A stretch of DNA of 64,000 bases from Glebionis coronaria (Eukaryota > Streptophyta > Magnoliopsida > Asterales > Asteraceae). Numbering within the stretch: position 1 is the first letter of the stretch; each line of letters starts with the position of its first letter. A program made the position numbers and the translations under genes. The notes under the pieces were generated by a model. The model was not told the DNA's origin and did not search any database. It saw only the letters and a program-made list of their open reading frames with translations. The stretch covers positions 372,001 through 436,000 of the forward strand of contig JANFOE010000191.1 in assembly GCA_025667525.1 (NCBI GenBank). Reading direction: 5' to 3'. Below are positions 22,471 through 32,389 of this stretch, piece by piece.

Positions 22471-24786
22471 TGTAACACTCTCAAATTTCATATCGGTACA
22501 GCGGAAGAGTCTTTAGAGTGTTACGGGATAGCACAATAACTCTAATCATAGACAACACATAAAAATGGTTGTACAAGGTTTAACATACATTCATTCGAAA
22601 TGAAAGTTTCAAGTGTATAACAGGTCCCAAATTATACAGTTCAATAAGTTTACAAAACATATATCGAATGAACAGTTTTTATTATGTGGGCCATCAGAGT
22701 CGATCTCCATCTGAATTACCTTCAAGCACCTGGGATAAAAACATGCAAAAAATATATCAGCGAATACCGAGTGAATTCATAGAGTTTAATAAAACCGTTA
22801 TATAAAATAATCATCGAAATCAGAACACAAGTATAAGATCAGAAGTAAGTCCTCGTATTGCTAGTCAGGCAATATATAAATCAAATCATACATCTTAAAC
22901 CGTCCATGAGACGGTAGCCTCAATATTACCATTATAGGTAATATTATTATCGATATTTGTATCAGATATTTAGATTACCTTTGATTCATTAGATTATTAT
23001 TAGCCGTATGACATTGTTACCTTACTATCACAAACAATGGGCCGCGAACCCGACAAACAATTTGCCCATCTAAGTTAGCGTGTCGTCACAAAAATCACGC
23101 TATGTAAATCTTCTCATACATAAATTTGCTTACCAATCAATGTGGTACGAAGGGGATCAACCGTCAAGGCGCGAACTGGGGTGATCTTCCCCAAATAGTA
23201 CTATCATATGCATAAGCGTCTACCAAATCTCGGTAGTTCACAATTCATGCTAATGGGACTTTAAGTGACATAACCTAACTACTAATAATCCTTTTCATCT
23301 CATTTATTGGGTCATAGCATCATTCGGGTCCATATCATTAAGCATACCATCGGGACTACTTGTGTTCTATTTTTATCAAAAACTAGCATGTTATCTCCCT
23401 CGCGGGTTTACAAAAAATTTTATAAAACATTTAAAAGAGTGCGAGGCTATGAACTCACGTTGATTATGAAATGCGGATTATCGGCTACGGGCGTGCTTCG
23501 ATCGCGGAAACCTATATAAATAATACCCGGTCTTAGACTTTTGTCCAATGACTTTACTAAATAATATCTAGGTATACATATGATGATTTTATAAATATGA
23601 TGATGATCGAGTGGGATTGTACATCTTCATTTACCCATTATAGTGTTATGTGTTGGTAACTTTTTATACTAGTTTTACTAGTTTATCTTCTTTACTTGTC
23701 AAGGCCGAATAAGCCCAATATAAGCCCATTACCTTATATTAGTCCATTTTACACTTTTAACATCAGTCCTATACTTACATGTTGGGCCCAAGTGGGTTAA
23801 TCCCAATAAGTAAGTTCATAAGTGTTTAGCCAAATTAGTTGGATTAATAGTCCAATAAGGCTAATTTGGCCCGTTAATGTCCATATGCTATAAAGCTAGG
23901 TTTTGTCGTTTTTTACTTGTAATATGTACTTATATATCAGTATATGAGTTATAAAAAGTTTACATTAGACGGGTCCGACCGTCTAAGTTTTAATTGATGA
24001 AAACGTTAATTTTACGGTTTTAGCCGAAAAGACGTAAAACTCATGTTTATAGTTTTATAATTTATAAAACTCATCAAATTGCCATTTTTATAAAATGTCT
24101 CATTTATTTATTAATGTAAATAATTAATTATATGTAATATATAAGTTAGTAGGTTTTATATTATATTTACTTGAGTGCTAATATTATACTATTTACTTTT
24201 ATTTCACAAAATCTAATTATTATTTTCACTTTCACCATTTTTATCATATATTGAGTTCTACAAGGAGATAGAAGCTCATTTTTGGATGAAATAAACTTCA
24301 TATTATGTGATACAATTAACTTAGGTTTAGATACTTCTAAATCTAAATCTAAGTGTCCCTAACAGTCTATACAAAACAAACTACTCAGATTTGCACTTCC
24401 ATTTTGTTTTGATCATATCTCACTCATTATAATGATTTCATTGCATGGCCAACTCTCACATGTGTAAAAGTATTAATACTTACTGTATATTAATTTAACT
24501 ATGACATTTTATCAGTTTAACATAAGGTTCTTTACTGTTTTTATACAGCCTACTTATTTAAGCAAGATTTACCACTTTTACATGTAGTTTTCCATCTTTT
24601 TATCCAAGTTTATCAACACATGATCCCCAAACAATATTTTTATCATCATATATCATCATATACATATACATTAGGAAATAAAATACATTTTACATTTACA
24701 AAAATAAAAATGAAAATGGGAAGGATGATTTTGTTTACCAACCAAGATTATAACTTGACATTGGATGACTACACTTTGAGGTACAC
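22471..24786 (-). mobile_element. 5' LTR of element A, first part
   Basis: Begins TGTAACACTC and follows the 10387-13433 LTR closely up to the word tttgaggtacac, where element B is inserted. The perfect stem GTAACACTCT (22472-22481) / AGAGTGTTAC (22515-22524) flanks the conserved AGCGGAAGAGTC. Confidence 0.88.
24782..24786. repeat. Target-site duplication of B, left (tacac)
   Basis: The five bases tacac directly precede the left LTR of B and recur directly after its right LTR. They belong to the LTR of element A, which reads ...ggtacaccaaaac when intact. Confidence 0.93.
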
Positions 24787-24787
24787 T

Positions 24788-24809
24788 GATAGGTGTGTAA
24801 ACACCCATC
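24788..24809 (+). other. LTR-tip hairpin with GTAA loop (B, 5' LTR)
   Basis: GGTGT-GTAA-ACACC forms a five-pair stem with a four-base GNRA-type loop, extended by GAT/ATC after one mismatch. The same hairpin with compensating stem changes occurs at the LTR tips of D and C. Confidence 0.7.
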
Positions 24810-25250
24810 CTTTTTACCACTTAATTACAATAATAACCGGGCCAAAACGTGTATTTTATGTCTTTTATGTCGGAGTTATACGTGGTTTGTGTTTTTGTTG
24901 TGATTTAGGACGAAAAGGTGAAAAGTGGAGAAAACACAGGCATTTACGGGCTTTTATTGAAGAAAAAGATGAAAGATGAAGTCAAGAAGTCAATAGTGCA
25001 AAAAGAACGGAAGTCCAAGACCAATCCTGAAGATTTATCGAAGAAAAAGTCAAAAGACCAAAGTTTACTAAAAGCCGAAGAACTCGAGTCTTATTTATTG
25101 AAGAATTAAAAGACGAGTTTAAAGATATCCCGAGCCAAAAGTCATTAAAGTCCAAGATTAACAAAAGATTAAGAAGGTAAGGACTTAATGGTGCAATTAA
25201 CAAGAAATGAAGGAGGGGAGGAAGCTTCCTAAGCATTCCCTAATCATCCC

Positions 25251-25260
25251 CTATATATAG
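25251..25260 (+). promoter_or_regulatory. TATA box of B 5' LTR
   Basis: CTATATATAG follows a CCTCCCC-type block. The matching places in the LTRs of C (tatatata in a GGAGG context) and F (TATAAATA at 61929) also carry a TATA box after a similar pyrimidine-rich block, which supports a core promoter with the transcript starting some 30 bp downstream. Confidence 0.7.
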
Positions 25261-25757
25261 ACCATTAGCATTTTATTTTTACTTTTGTTGGATAGAGTGA
25301 CACTAGTTCTTCCATTTTATTTACTTGCACATTTACTTTATTGCACTTTAATTACCTTGTCTTGCACCTTAATTTTCCAAGTAAGTTACTTTATTTTTAT
25401 TGCACCTTTACTTTACTTGTTTAATCTCTCATCTACCTTTCTTTCTATGCTTTAATCTTTGTTTACATGCTTATTATCTTGCTTATTTGATTAAAGGTTA
25501 TGTTTTTATGCTTTTGATTGTTTTGGATAATTGATTTTATAGCTTATTTGTTTTCATCTTAAAGTTTCTTAAGTTTTTATAAAAGTTATTTTTATATAAA
25601 ATTTGTTTTCGTAAACTTTGTTTCATTTTGTGTTTTCAAAAGTCTTTAAATTTCAGTTTAGTAGCTTTTTCTTATACGTGTTTGCTTAGGATTTTAGGTG
25701 TCTGCTTATTTGTTTATAGCTTATTAGTTCTAGCTTATTTCGTGTTATTTCCTCCGT

Positions 25758-26155
25758 ATTCCGATCATAGTGATCGGAAAAGGATTTCACATTCCGACCA
25801 GCACTCCATTGCTTGGTCGGAAAAGGGTTTGTGTTATTCCGATTGGGGGTGTCTAGCACATTCCGATCAGGGTAAGTGACAGTTATTCCGATCAGGAGTC
25901 TATTCAACATTCCGATTGGGAGGCTTGTAACATTCCGATCAAAGGTAAGTTGGTTATTCCGATCAGTCTAGTGACAGTATTCCGATCTGAGACCACTCCT
26001 TATTCCGATCTGAGGCCACTCCACATTCCGATCTGAGGTGTTTATTTGGTTATTCCGATTTAGCCATTGGTGACAGCAATTCCGACTGGTATTCCGACGA
26101 CAACATTCCGATCAGGTCAAGGTGAGGGCATTTTGATCGGAATATATTCCGATTA
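25758..26155. repeat. ATTCCGATC word array in B 5' LTR
   Basis: About 19 copies of ATTCCGAYY or its complement in ~400 bp, irregularly spaced 15-35 bp apart, with some facing pairs such as attccgatcatagtgatcgg. The array is downstream of the TATA box, in the R-U5 part of the LTR. Confidence 0.9.
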
Positions 26156-26493
26156 GGTTTATTTTACTATTTTGTCTTGTTTAATTTTTAAGTTCTCATT
26201 TTTATACTTTGTCAAATTTCAATTCTTGTCACGCTTTAATTTAAAGTCATTTAATTATTTTACTTTTTAAAGTTTTTAATGTTGCACCTTTTATTTTAAC
26301 ACCTTTTATTTTAACGCATTTTACTTTAACGTCATTTACTTTAATTATTTTGCACATTTTATTTATAAACAACCAAAAATATTGGTTTTACCAAAATCAA
26401 CTGAGTCGTACTTTAAGCCGGAAATCAATTCGTTAAGATATCGAGAACTTGAACTTTAATTTTTATATGGGGTGTCAAAAGCCGTGTATTAAA

Positions 26494-26508
26494 TGGCGCC
26501 GCTGCCGG
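26494..26508 (+). other. Primer binding site of B (tRNA-Asp type)
   Basis: TGGCGCCGCTGCCGG, two bases after the LTR. It is the complement of the plant tRNA-Asp(GTC) 3' end (CCGGCAACGGCGCCA) with one difference. Confidence 0.85.
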
Positions 26509-26562
26509 CTCTTTTCGTAAAGATAACGGTTTTCTGTGAGAGACGCGTTGCTTTTTGGGATC

Positions 26563-26578
26563 CGTTCACTTGTGAGCG
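26563..26578 (+). other. Leader hairpin CGTTCAC..GTGAGCG (B)
   Basis: Inverted repeat 69 bp after the PBS start, just behind the conserved tttgggatc. Equivalent hairpins lie 65-70 bp after the PBS in C, D and F, and in the leader of E. Confidence 0.7.
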
Positions 26579-26742
26579 TTATTTTTCTTGCGGGTAAAAA
26601 TTTCAAAATAACCAAAAAAAATAAAAATTGTTAAAAAACACATAAAAATAAAAAATTTCAAAAATCCAAAAAGATTTTATCTTTATTGTGTATATCTCTT
26701 GTCTTTGTGTTTGGTTTCTTTTTCTTTTGTCTTTGTAGGTGT

Positions 26743-28654
26743 ATGCGTACTAGATCTTCTAATTATCAAGAGCCCGAGACTCGAGAAGATTTAAGTATGT
26801 CAGGTGTTAACAACAACAATAATCCACCACACCTCAACAATAACAACAATGTTCTTCCACAGCCCGATCTTCGGACAATGGAGGAGCTTTGTCAACCTAC
26901 CATGTTTGGACGAGGAGGACCGATTGCGCCGATGCAAATCAACGCTTCGGAGTTTTCGTTGAAGCACCACATGATTCAACAAGTGCAAACTAATCCGTTT
27001 AGAGGAATGCCTGATGATGATGCCAACAAACACCTCGACAAGTTCATTACAATCACTCAGAGCATGAAGTTGCCCGGTGCCACAATGGATGTTCTTCGCC
27101 TTCAACTCTTTCCACATACTTTATCACACCACGCCGAGAAATGGTTTGATCGTCTTCCAAAGAATTCTATTCATACTTGGGATGACATGACTCAACGCTT
27201 TTTATCGCGCTACTTTCCACCATCCATGGTCACGAGCCTTCGCAATCAAATCAGCGGCTTCATGCAAGATCCCGATGAATCTCTTTTTGATGCTTGGGAA
27301 AGATATATTGTCTTGATTGATCGTTGTCCAAACCACAACATGCTCCCTGTCACATTGATTGATACTTTCTACAACGGTTTGACTTTTCGAGATCGTGATA
27401 CGATTAATGCAGCCGCCGGTGGCACATTTATGAAAAGGAGACCCGAGGAGTGTAGAGGGCTAATTGATAACATGACTACTCACCACAAAAACTGAGATTC
27501 CTCTGCTTCTTCAAGGAACAACCCCGAGAGTCAATGTTTCTTCAACTTCAGCAAACCCTGATATGACCGAACTCACCCGCATGATGACTGAAATGAGTAA
27601 AAGTATCTTGCTTCTCGCTTCAAACCAACAACAACAAGTTAAAGCGGTTTCACCTTCTTGTGAAACATGCGGCGGTCCACACTCATACACCGATTGTCCT
27701 TCTACACAAGGAAATCCGGAAAATGTGTATGCAGCTTATGGTAATTATTCACCGGAAAATTACCAGGCTCGACCTCAAGGGGATAGAAATTTGCTGAGTT
27801 ACCGATCTAAAAATTACCTTTCACCTGGTTTTTCTCCTCAAAACCAAAACCCCGCCAACAACTACACTAGAAGCAACCAAATCCCACCACGAGCTTCTAA
27901 TCCTTATCACCCACCCGCCCAACAAGCCCCACCCATTAACCCCGATGTTGAAGCCATCATGAGAACCCAAGGTGAGCAAATCAAGAATCTGCAGAGTCAA
28001 ATTATCAATCTTAAAGGAGATATTACCAAGCAAGGAAATGAGATAAGATCCGAGCTTCGAGATAATATCCAATCTTCCTTCAGCAATCAAACTAATGATT
28101 TGAAGAATATGCTTGCTAGTTTCTTGCCCGCCGCTCAACCCTCTTCTTCAAGTTCTCTACCTTCAAACACCGTCACCAATCCGCGAGCAAATGTGAGTGC
28201 TATTACTACCCGTAGTGGAGTTACCATAGTAGGACCACATATCCCACCCCCATCATCTACACCTCCTCCACCACCATTTATCCCTAATCCTCCTACACAT
28301 AGTATTAGTGCACCATTACTGTCTCCGCCTCGTCATGACAATGTACCTAGGAAGGAACCTTCAACATCTCAACCTTTACCACCTTCACCTTCACCACCCA
28401 AACCCAATATCCCTTATCCTTTTCGCTTAGGCAAGACCAACGAGCTTACCAAGAATAACTATCAAGTGTCAAGCTATATGAAGATGCTCTCTCAAGTGAA
28501 CATCAACATTAGCCTTGTTGAAGCACTTGTCCACATGCCGAAATTTATGAAAGCATTCAAGGAATTGCTTAACAAAAAGGAGAAGTTGATCGAGCTCGCC
28601 AACACACGCTTAAATGAAAACTGCTCTACAGTTATTCTTAAAGAACTTCCGTAA
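26743..28654 (+). pseudogene. gag of element B
   Basis: Athila-type gag, the structural protein of the particle. Start MRTRSSNYQEPE is chosen at 26743 because F and C begin with the same MRTRS; an upstream Met at 26686 lies in leader. Order: Asn-rich linker; RTMEELCQPTMFGRGGPIAPM; FSLKHHMIQQVQ; HLDKFITITQSMK; MTQRFLSRYFPPSM; LIDTFYNGLTF; after a TGA at 27493 (a Trp position in C) and a one-base shift near 27522, the knuckle CETCGGPHSYTDC at about 27660; Pro-rich tail with ANVSAITTRSG and IPYPFRL. A stop at 28652, a Gln position in relatives, separates it from protease. Confidence 0.88.
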
Positions 28655-29530
28655 AAGCTTGGAGATCCCGGTCGTTTTGTGTTGCCTTGCATCTTTAACA
28701 AAACTGAAGAATTTACTGCCCTAGCTGATCTCGGGGCCAGTATTAATCTTATGCCTTTGAGTGTTTGGAGAACACTATCATTACCCGACCTTACTCCAAC
28801 AAAGATGACTCTTGAACTTGCAAATCGCACTCTCGCTTACCCCGTTGGTATTGCCAAAGACGTGTTCATTAAAGTTGGCACATTTACTTTCCCGGTCGAC
28901 TTTGTCGTTGTTGACTATGAAATGGACCCTCGTATGCAACTAATACTTGGTCGGCCATTCTTGAGAACCGGACGAGCTCTAGTTGATGTGGCCGAAGGTG
29001 AGTTAATCTTAAGAGTCGGGAATGATTCACAAGTTTTTAAAATAGGGAAGCTTACAAGCAAATCCTTTGGACGAGAATCTGTGAATATGATTAATGTGCT
29101 TGATGACTTTGTTGTCTACAACAATCCGCTATTCGACTCTTGCATTGCTAATCCACTTTTTGAAGATGATGTGGACGATTCTCTAACCAATTTGGACGCT
29201 TCTCACATTTATGATTCTCCACCGATCTTCGATGCTTATGATGATGATTCTAGCTCAGATTTGGATGATTATGATGACCTTACTTCTGAGTATCCCGATC
29301 TGCCCACTTATGATGATTTTGATGAGGCCGATACTCTTTCGAGCGATTCTTCACATGATGAAGATCCTCCGCCATCACTTGATCCTACTTTGGACGATTA
29401 CTCATTTGAGGAATATTTCTCTATGTTTCTCAATACTTACTTTCCTCATGAGAGTGATGCTCCTCCTTATGATTTTGAAGATTATCGTCTTGATCCTACT
29501 TTGGATTTGAAGAACATTCTTTCAAAGTAG
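28655..29530 (+). pseudogene. Protease and acidic segment of element B
   Basis: Continues the gag frame after the stop at 28652. Aspartic protease: ALADLGASINLMP (active-site DLGAS, 28727-28741), LELANRTLAYPVGIA, VDYEMDPRMQLILGRPFL. After this comes no RT but about 130 residues very rich in Asp/Glu/Ser/Pro (for example DDDSSSDLDDYDDL) with FLNTYFPHESD near the end. The same FLNTYFPHE words occur in D. The frame ends in TAG at 29528 but coding similarity continues beyond it. Confidence 0.85.
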
Positions 29531-29926
29531 AAGAAACCGGTCGAGACCAATATCCACATCACATATGATTTAACACCTCTTTGTCCCCCTTCTGAGGACG
29601 AGGTTGTGCATCTTCTTCGCGGATCTTCTTCACACTATGCTGAGCCTGAGTGCTATTTTCCCTTAAAGGAAAAGGTGTTCGACCCCGGTATCAATATTCT
29701 GTAGCCATCTCAGTATCCACCTGATGAAATAAAAGGAAATATCTTTGGAACTTATGGAAATCTGCTTGCACCACTTCACCCTTGCTTCCACTGTGCTCCA
29801 TCGCTGCTTAAGGGAACCTTGCCTACTCTTCTTTGGCTTGCCTTGTTCGCCTTAAGCTTGTGCTACTTGATGGACGAAAACTATGTCTTTGATCCTGGTG
29901 GATATGTTTCATGCTTCTTCCTATGA
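29531..29926 (+). pseudogene. CYFP/FDPGG module of element B
   Basis: In the same frame as the protease and beyond its TAG, this reads ECYFPLKEKVFDPGINIL, a second TAG at 29702, DEIKGNIFGTYGN, a Leu-rich hydrophobic stretch (TLLWLALFALSLC), and DENYVFDPGGY before TGA at 29924. D (38854-39771) and E (54381-54695) have the same module at the same place. The hydrophobic stretch could be a membrane or core helix. Function unknown; it occupies the place where pol lies in C. Confidence 0.7.
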
Positions 29927-29971
29927 TGATCAAAGTCGAGTCAGGCTCACGACTCGGTAATCAAAAATCAA

Positions 29972-29994
29972 GCGCTTCTTGGGAGGCAACCCAT
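29972..29994 (+). other. Conserved GCGCTTCTTGGGAGGCAACCC motif (B)
   Basis: Lies 46 bp after the last coding frame of B. The same words, GCGCTTCTCGGGAGGCAACCC, follow the integrase frame of C at 45469-45491 on the minus strand. I recall GGGAGGCAACCC after the integrase of many Athila elements; its role is unknown to me. Confidence 0.65.
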
Positions 29995-30289
29995 GCATCT
30001 ATCTTTTAGATTTCTTTCTCCTAAGTGTAGGGGAGACCCGTTGGTGTTTGCTATTTCCTCTCCTCTCTTAATCAGGGATTCGAGCGCTCAATGATCCACT
30101 CTTGATGATTCTTGACGACCCGTGATTCCGTGTTCCATTTTCCTGGTTCTATCCTAAACTCTTTTCGATTCACTATTTTATATTTTCTCAATATTTAAAT
30201 AGGAATCTCTTTAGTTGTCTTTTCCTTAGCGAGATTTAAACAAAGTGCACAATGTCCTAAGTGTAGGGGAGTTTACTCCCACATGCTTA

Positions 30290-30327
30290 AACATTGAGGA
30301 CAATGTTTATGTTAAGTGTAGGGGGGA
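30290..30327 (+). other. Hairpin plus internal polypurine tract (B)
   Basis: AACATTGAGGACAATGTT can pair AACATTG with CAATGTT. It is followed six bases on by AAGTGTAGGGGGGA. The same pair of signals occurs in E (54978-55013), and in D (38330-38375) and C (45140-45185) on the minus strand. Confidence 0.7.
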
Positions 30328-31901
30328 CTTCTATTGAAGTTAAGTGGCATTTTCCTTGTATTTGTCCTCATTTTAACCGGAAAATCAATTTTTTGACATT
30401 TTTCAAAATTTTTGATCTACTTTAGCCCATTAGTTTTTACCGTCGTATAGTTATTTTCTTTCTTTACTAGAATAAATCTTTAATAAAGTGGTTTTAATTT
30501 TCAAACGTTGTGAATCTTTTGACTCAACCCGAGTTTACTTATCTAAGTTTACTCTAGCTAGTATCCTTAACATGTTTAAGTCAAGTTTTGTGAACAAGAA
30601 CTTTTCGCAAGTTCCTATAACTGATCCTAGAGAGTCGTTTATCAAGGGAACTTTAAAACACGATTTCTAAACTTGAAAAAGTCTAAGAGTTTGCAAAATC
30701 CTATAGGCGACTCGAAAACCCAAAACTTTGATTTAATAGGCTAAGCATCCACGAGTCTCATTCCTTGAGATTTTAAACTGTGGAGAACGAGAGATGATAG
30801 AGTCAATTATAAGTTTGGTATTCTTTCGTGAATTTATGTGAGTTAATTATGAGCCTATTCTCCCATCGCTTGTTAATAAATTTATCTGCAATAAATAAGG
30901 TTGTACGATTTGAAAAGTTACTTAGCTTCTAGCCCAAGATCGTTTAAAAGTTGCTCGGTATGGATTAGAGTTCATAGCCAAGGCATAACTTATTGAAGCG
31001 GGATGCGAAGATTGGCGAGTCCGAAAAGGCCCTAACAAGGCATGAGGGCTACATTTTGTTGCTAAAGATCCAAAGTGATGTGAAGAATCATTTATCGAAA
31101 ATCAATATGAAGGATCGAGACACACGACGAAAAGCAAAAACTCCCCAAAAGTCATGGAGAAGTGTATCCGAAAAGACCCTAGCAAGGTATGAGGATAAAT
31201 AGATCCAAGTCATAAAAGGAGGCGGATCGTTGTATATCAAAGTCCAAAATAAAGATTGGAGAAAAATGAAGAAGTCGTGGTCCATATATGATGAATCTCT
31301 CAAAAAGTTCAAGTGAAGAAATTCCATTATGAAGAGAAGGCCATTATTTCATGAACGTCTCTTAAGGTTTGAAGTATGGAGTCGCTGCCAAATATCGGTC
31401 CAAGAAAGGTTTCAAATCGCGAAGCGAGTTATGCCAAGATATGAACTTTATGAGGTCCCGAGAAGCAGTTTTAAAAGATTTTGTCCTTTAGCTAACTATT
31501 GATTAAATCGTTCACTATATTTTCGGACTAAATAACTATCGAAATAAGTCAACAATGCATCCTCGTGATCATTCAAGACAACAATAAAATATAAGAGATA
31601 CCCCTAGGAATAAGGGAGTCTAAGTGAATAATTGGCCCACATGGGTTCGTGTTAGTTTACTAACTTATAATACCAATGATCTCGTTTTTAAGCTTGGTTT
31701 GGAGAAAGTGAAAACTTGAGGATTAAGATCATTCACAGCATTTCCAAAACCCGAAGGTATGATTTTTGATTTCTTTATTTTCTTCACTTTGAATGTTTAT
31801 AGTTTTCTACCTCTTTAATAAAGGCCAACATGGATTGATTATGATGAAAAATGTAAATGTGCTTTGTAACTAATGCATTGCATGAGGACATTGCAATGGT
31901 C

Positions 31902-31915
31902 AAGTGTAGGGGATT
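31902..31915 (+). other. Polypurine tract of B
   Basis: AAGTGTAGGGGATT stands directly before the 3' LTR start TGATAGG. The same AAGTGTAGGGGATTT precedes the 3' LTRs of C and D. Confidence 0.85.
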
Positions 31916-32379
31916 TGATAGGTGTGTAAACACCCATCCTTTTTACCACTTAATTACAATAATAACCGGGCCAAAACGTGTATTTTATGTCTTTTATGTC
32001 GGAATTATGCGTGGTTTGTGTTTTTGTTGTGATTTAGGAAAAAAAGGTGAAAAGTGGGGAAACACGGGCATTTACGGGCTTTTATTGAAGAAAAAGATGA
32101 AAGATGAAGTCAAGAAGTCAAGAGTGCAAAAAGAACGGAAGTCCAAGACCAATTCTGAAGATTTATCGAAGAAAAAGTCAAAAGACGAAAGTTTACTAAA
32201 AGCCGAAGAACTCGAGTCTTATTTATTGAAGAATTAAAAGACAAGTTTAAAGAAATCCCGAGCCAAAAGTCATTAAATTCCAAGATTAACAAAAGATTAA
32301 GAAGGGAATGACTTAATGGTGCAATTAACAAGAAATGAAGGAGGGGAGGAAGCTTCCTAAGCATTCCATAATCCTCCCC

Positions 32380-32389
32380 TATATATAGA
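32380..32389 (+). promoter_or_regulatory. TATA box of B 3' LTR
   Basis: CTATATATAG at the position matching 25251-25260 of the 5' LTR. Confidence 0.65.

Larger units (their letters stand above)
24787..26491 (+). mobile_element. 5' LTR of element B
   Basis: 1705 bp from TGATAGGTGTG to CCGTGTATTA (ends TGATA/TATTA). It contains a terminal hairpin, a TATA box at 25251, and an array of ATTCCGATC words at 25758-26155. Confidence 0.93.
29927..31901 (+). other. 3' noncoding region of element B
   Basis: No gene is visible. It contains a GGGAGGCAACCC motif at 29981, three internal polypurine tracts AAGTGTAGGGG (about 30023, 30259 and 30315), and a hairpin at 30290-30307. Parts align with the 3' region of C on the other strand (44200-44700: gcgggatgcgaa, cggaccgatattt), so the region is conserved across autonomous and non-autonomous relatives. 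Confidence 0.7.

Noticed and set aside
24982..25236. Hydrophobic minus-strand frame in the B LTR (and 32110-32364)
   Set aside because: Antisense to a low-complexity Lys-rich stretch; no conservation in F or C LTRs at protein level.
25628..25879. 83-codon plus-strand frame, also at 32757-33008
   Set aside because: Present in both LTRs only because the LTRs are copies; it runs into the word array and has no domain.
25758..26155. CRISPR-like spaced repeat
   Set aside because: Words are only nine bases, irregularly spaced and in both directions, and lie inside a plant LTR.
29211..29510. Met/Ile-rich 99-codon frame
   Set aside because: Out-of-frame shadow of the acidic segment of B; the same effect occurs at 53715-53996 in E.
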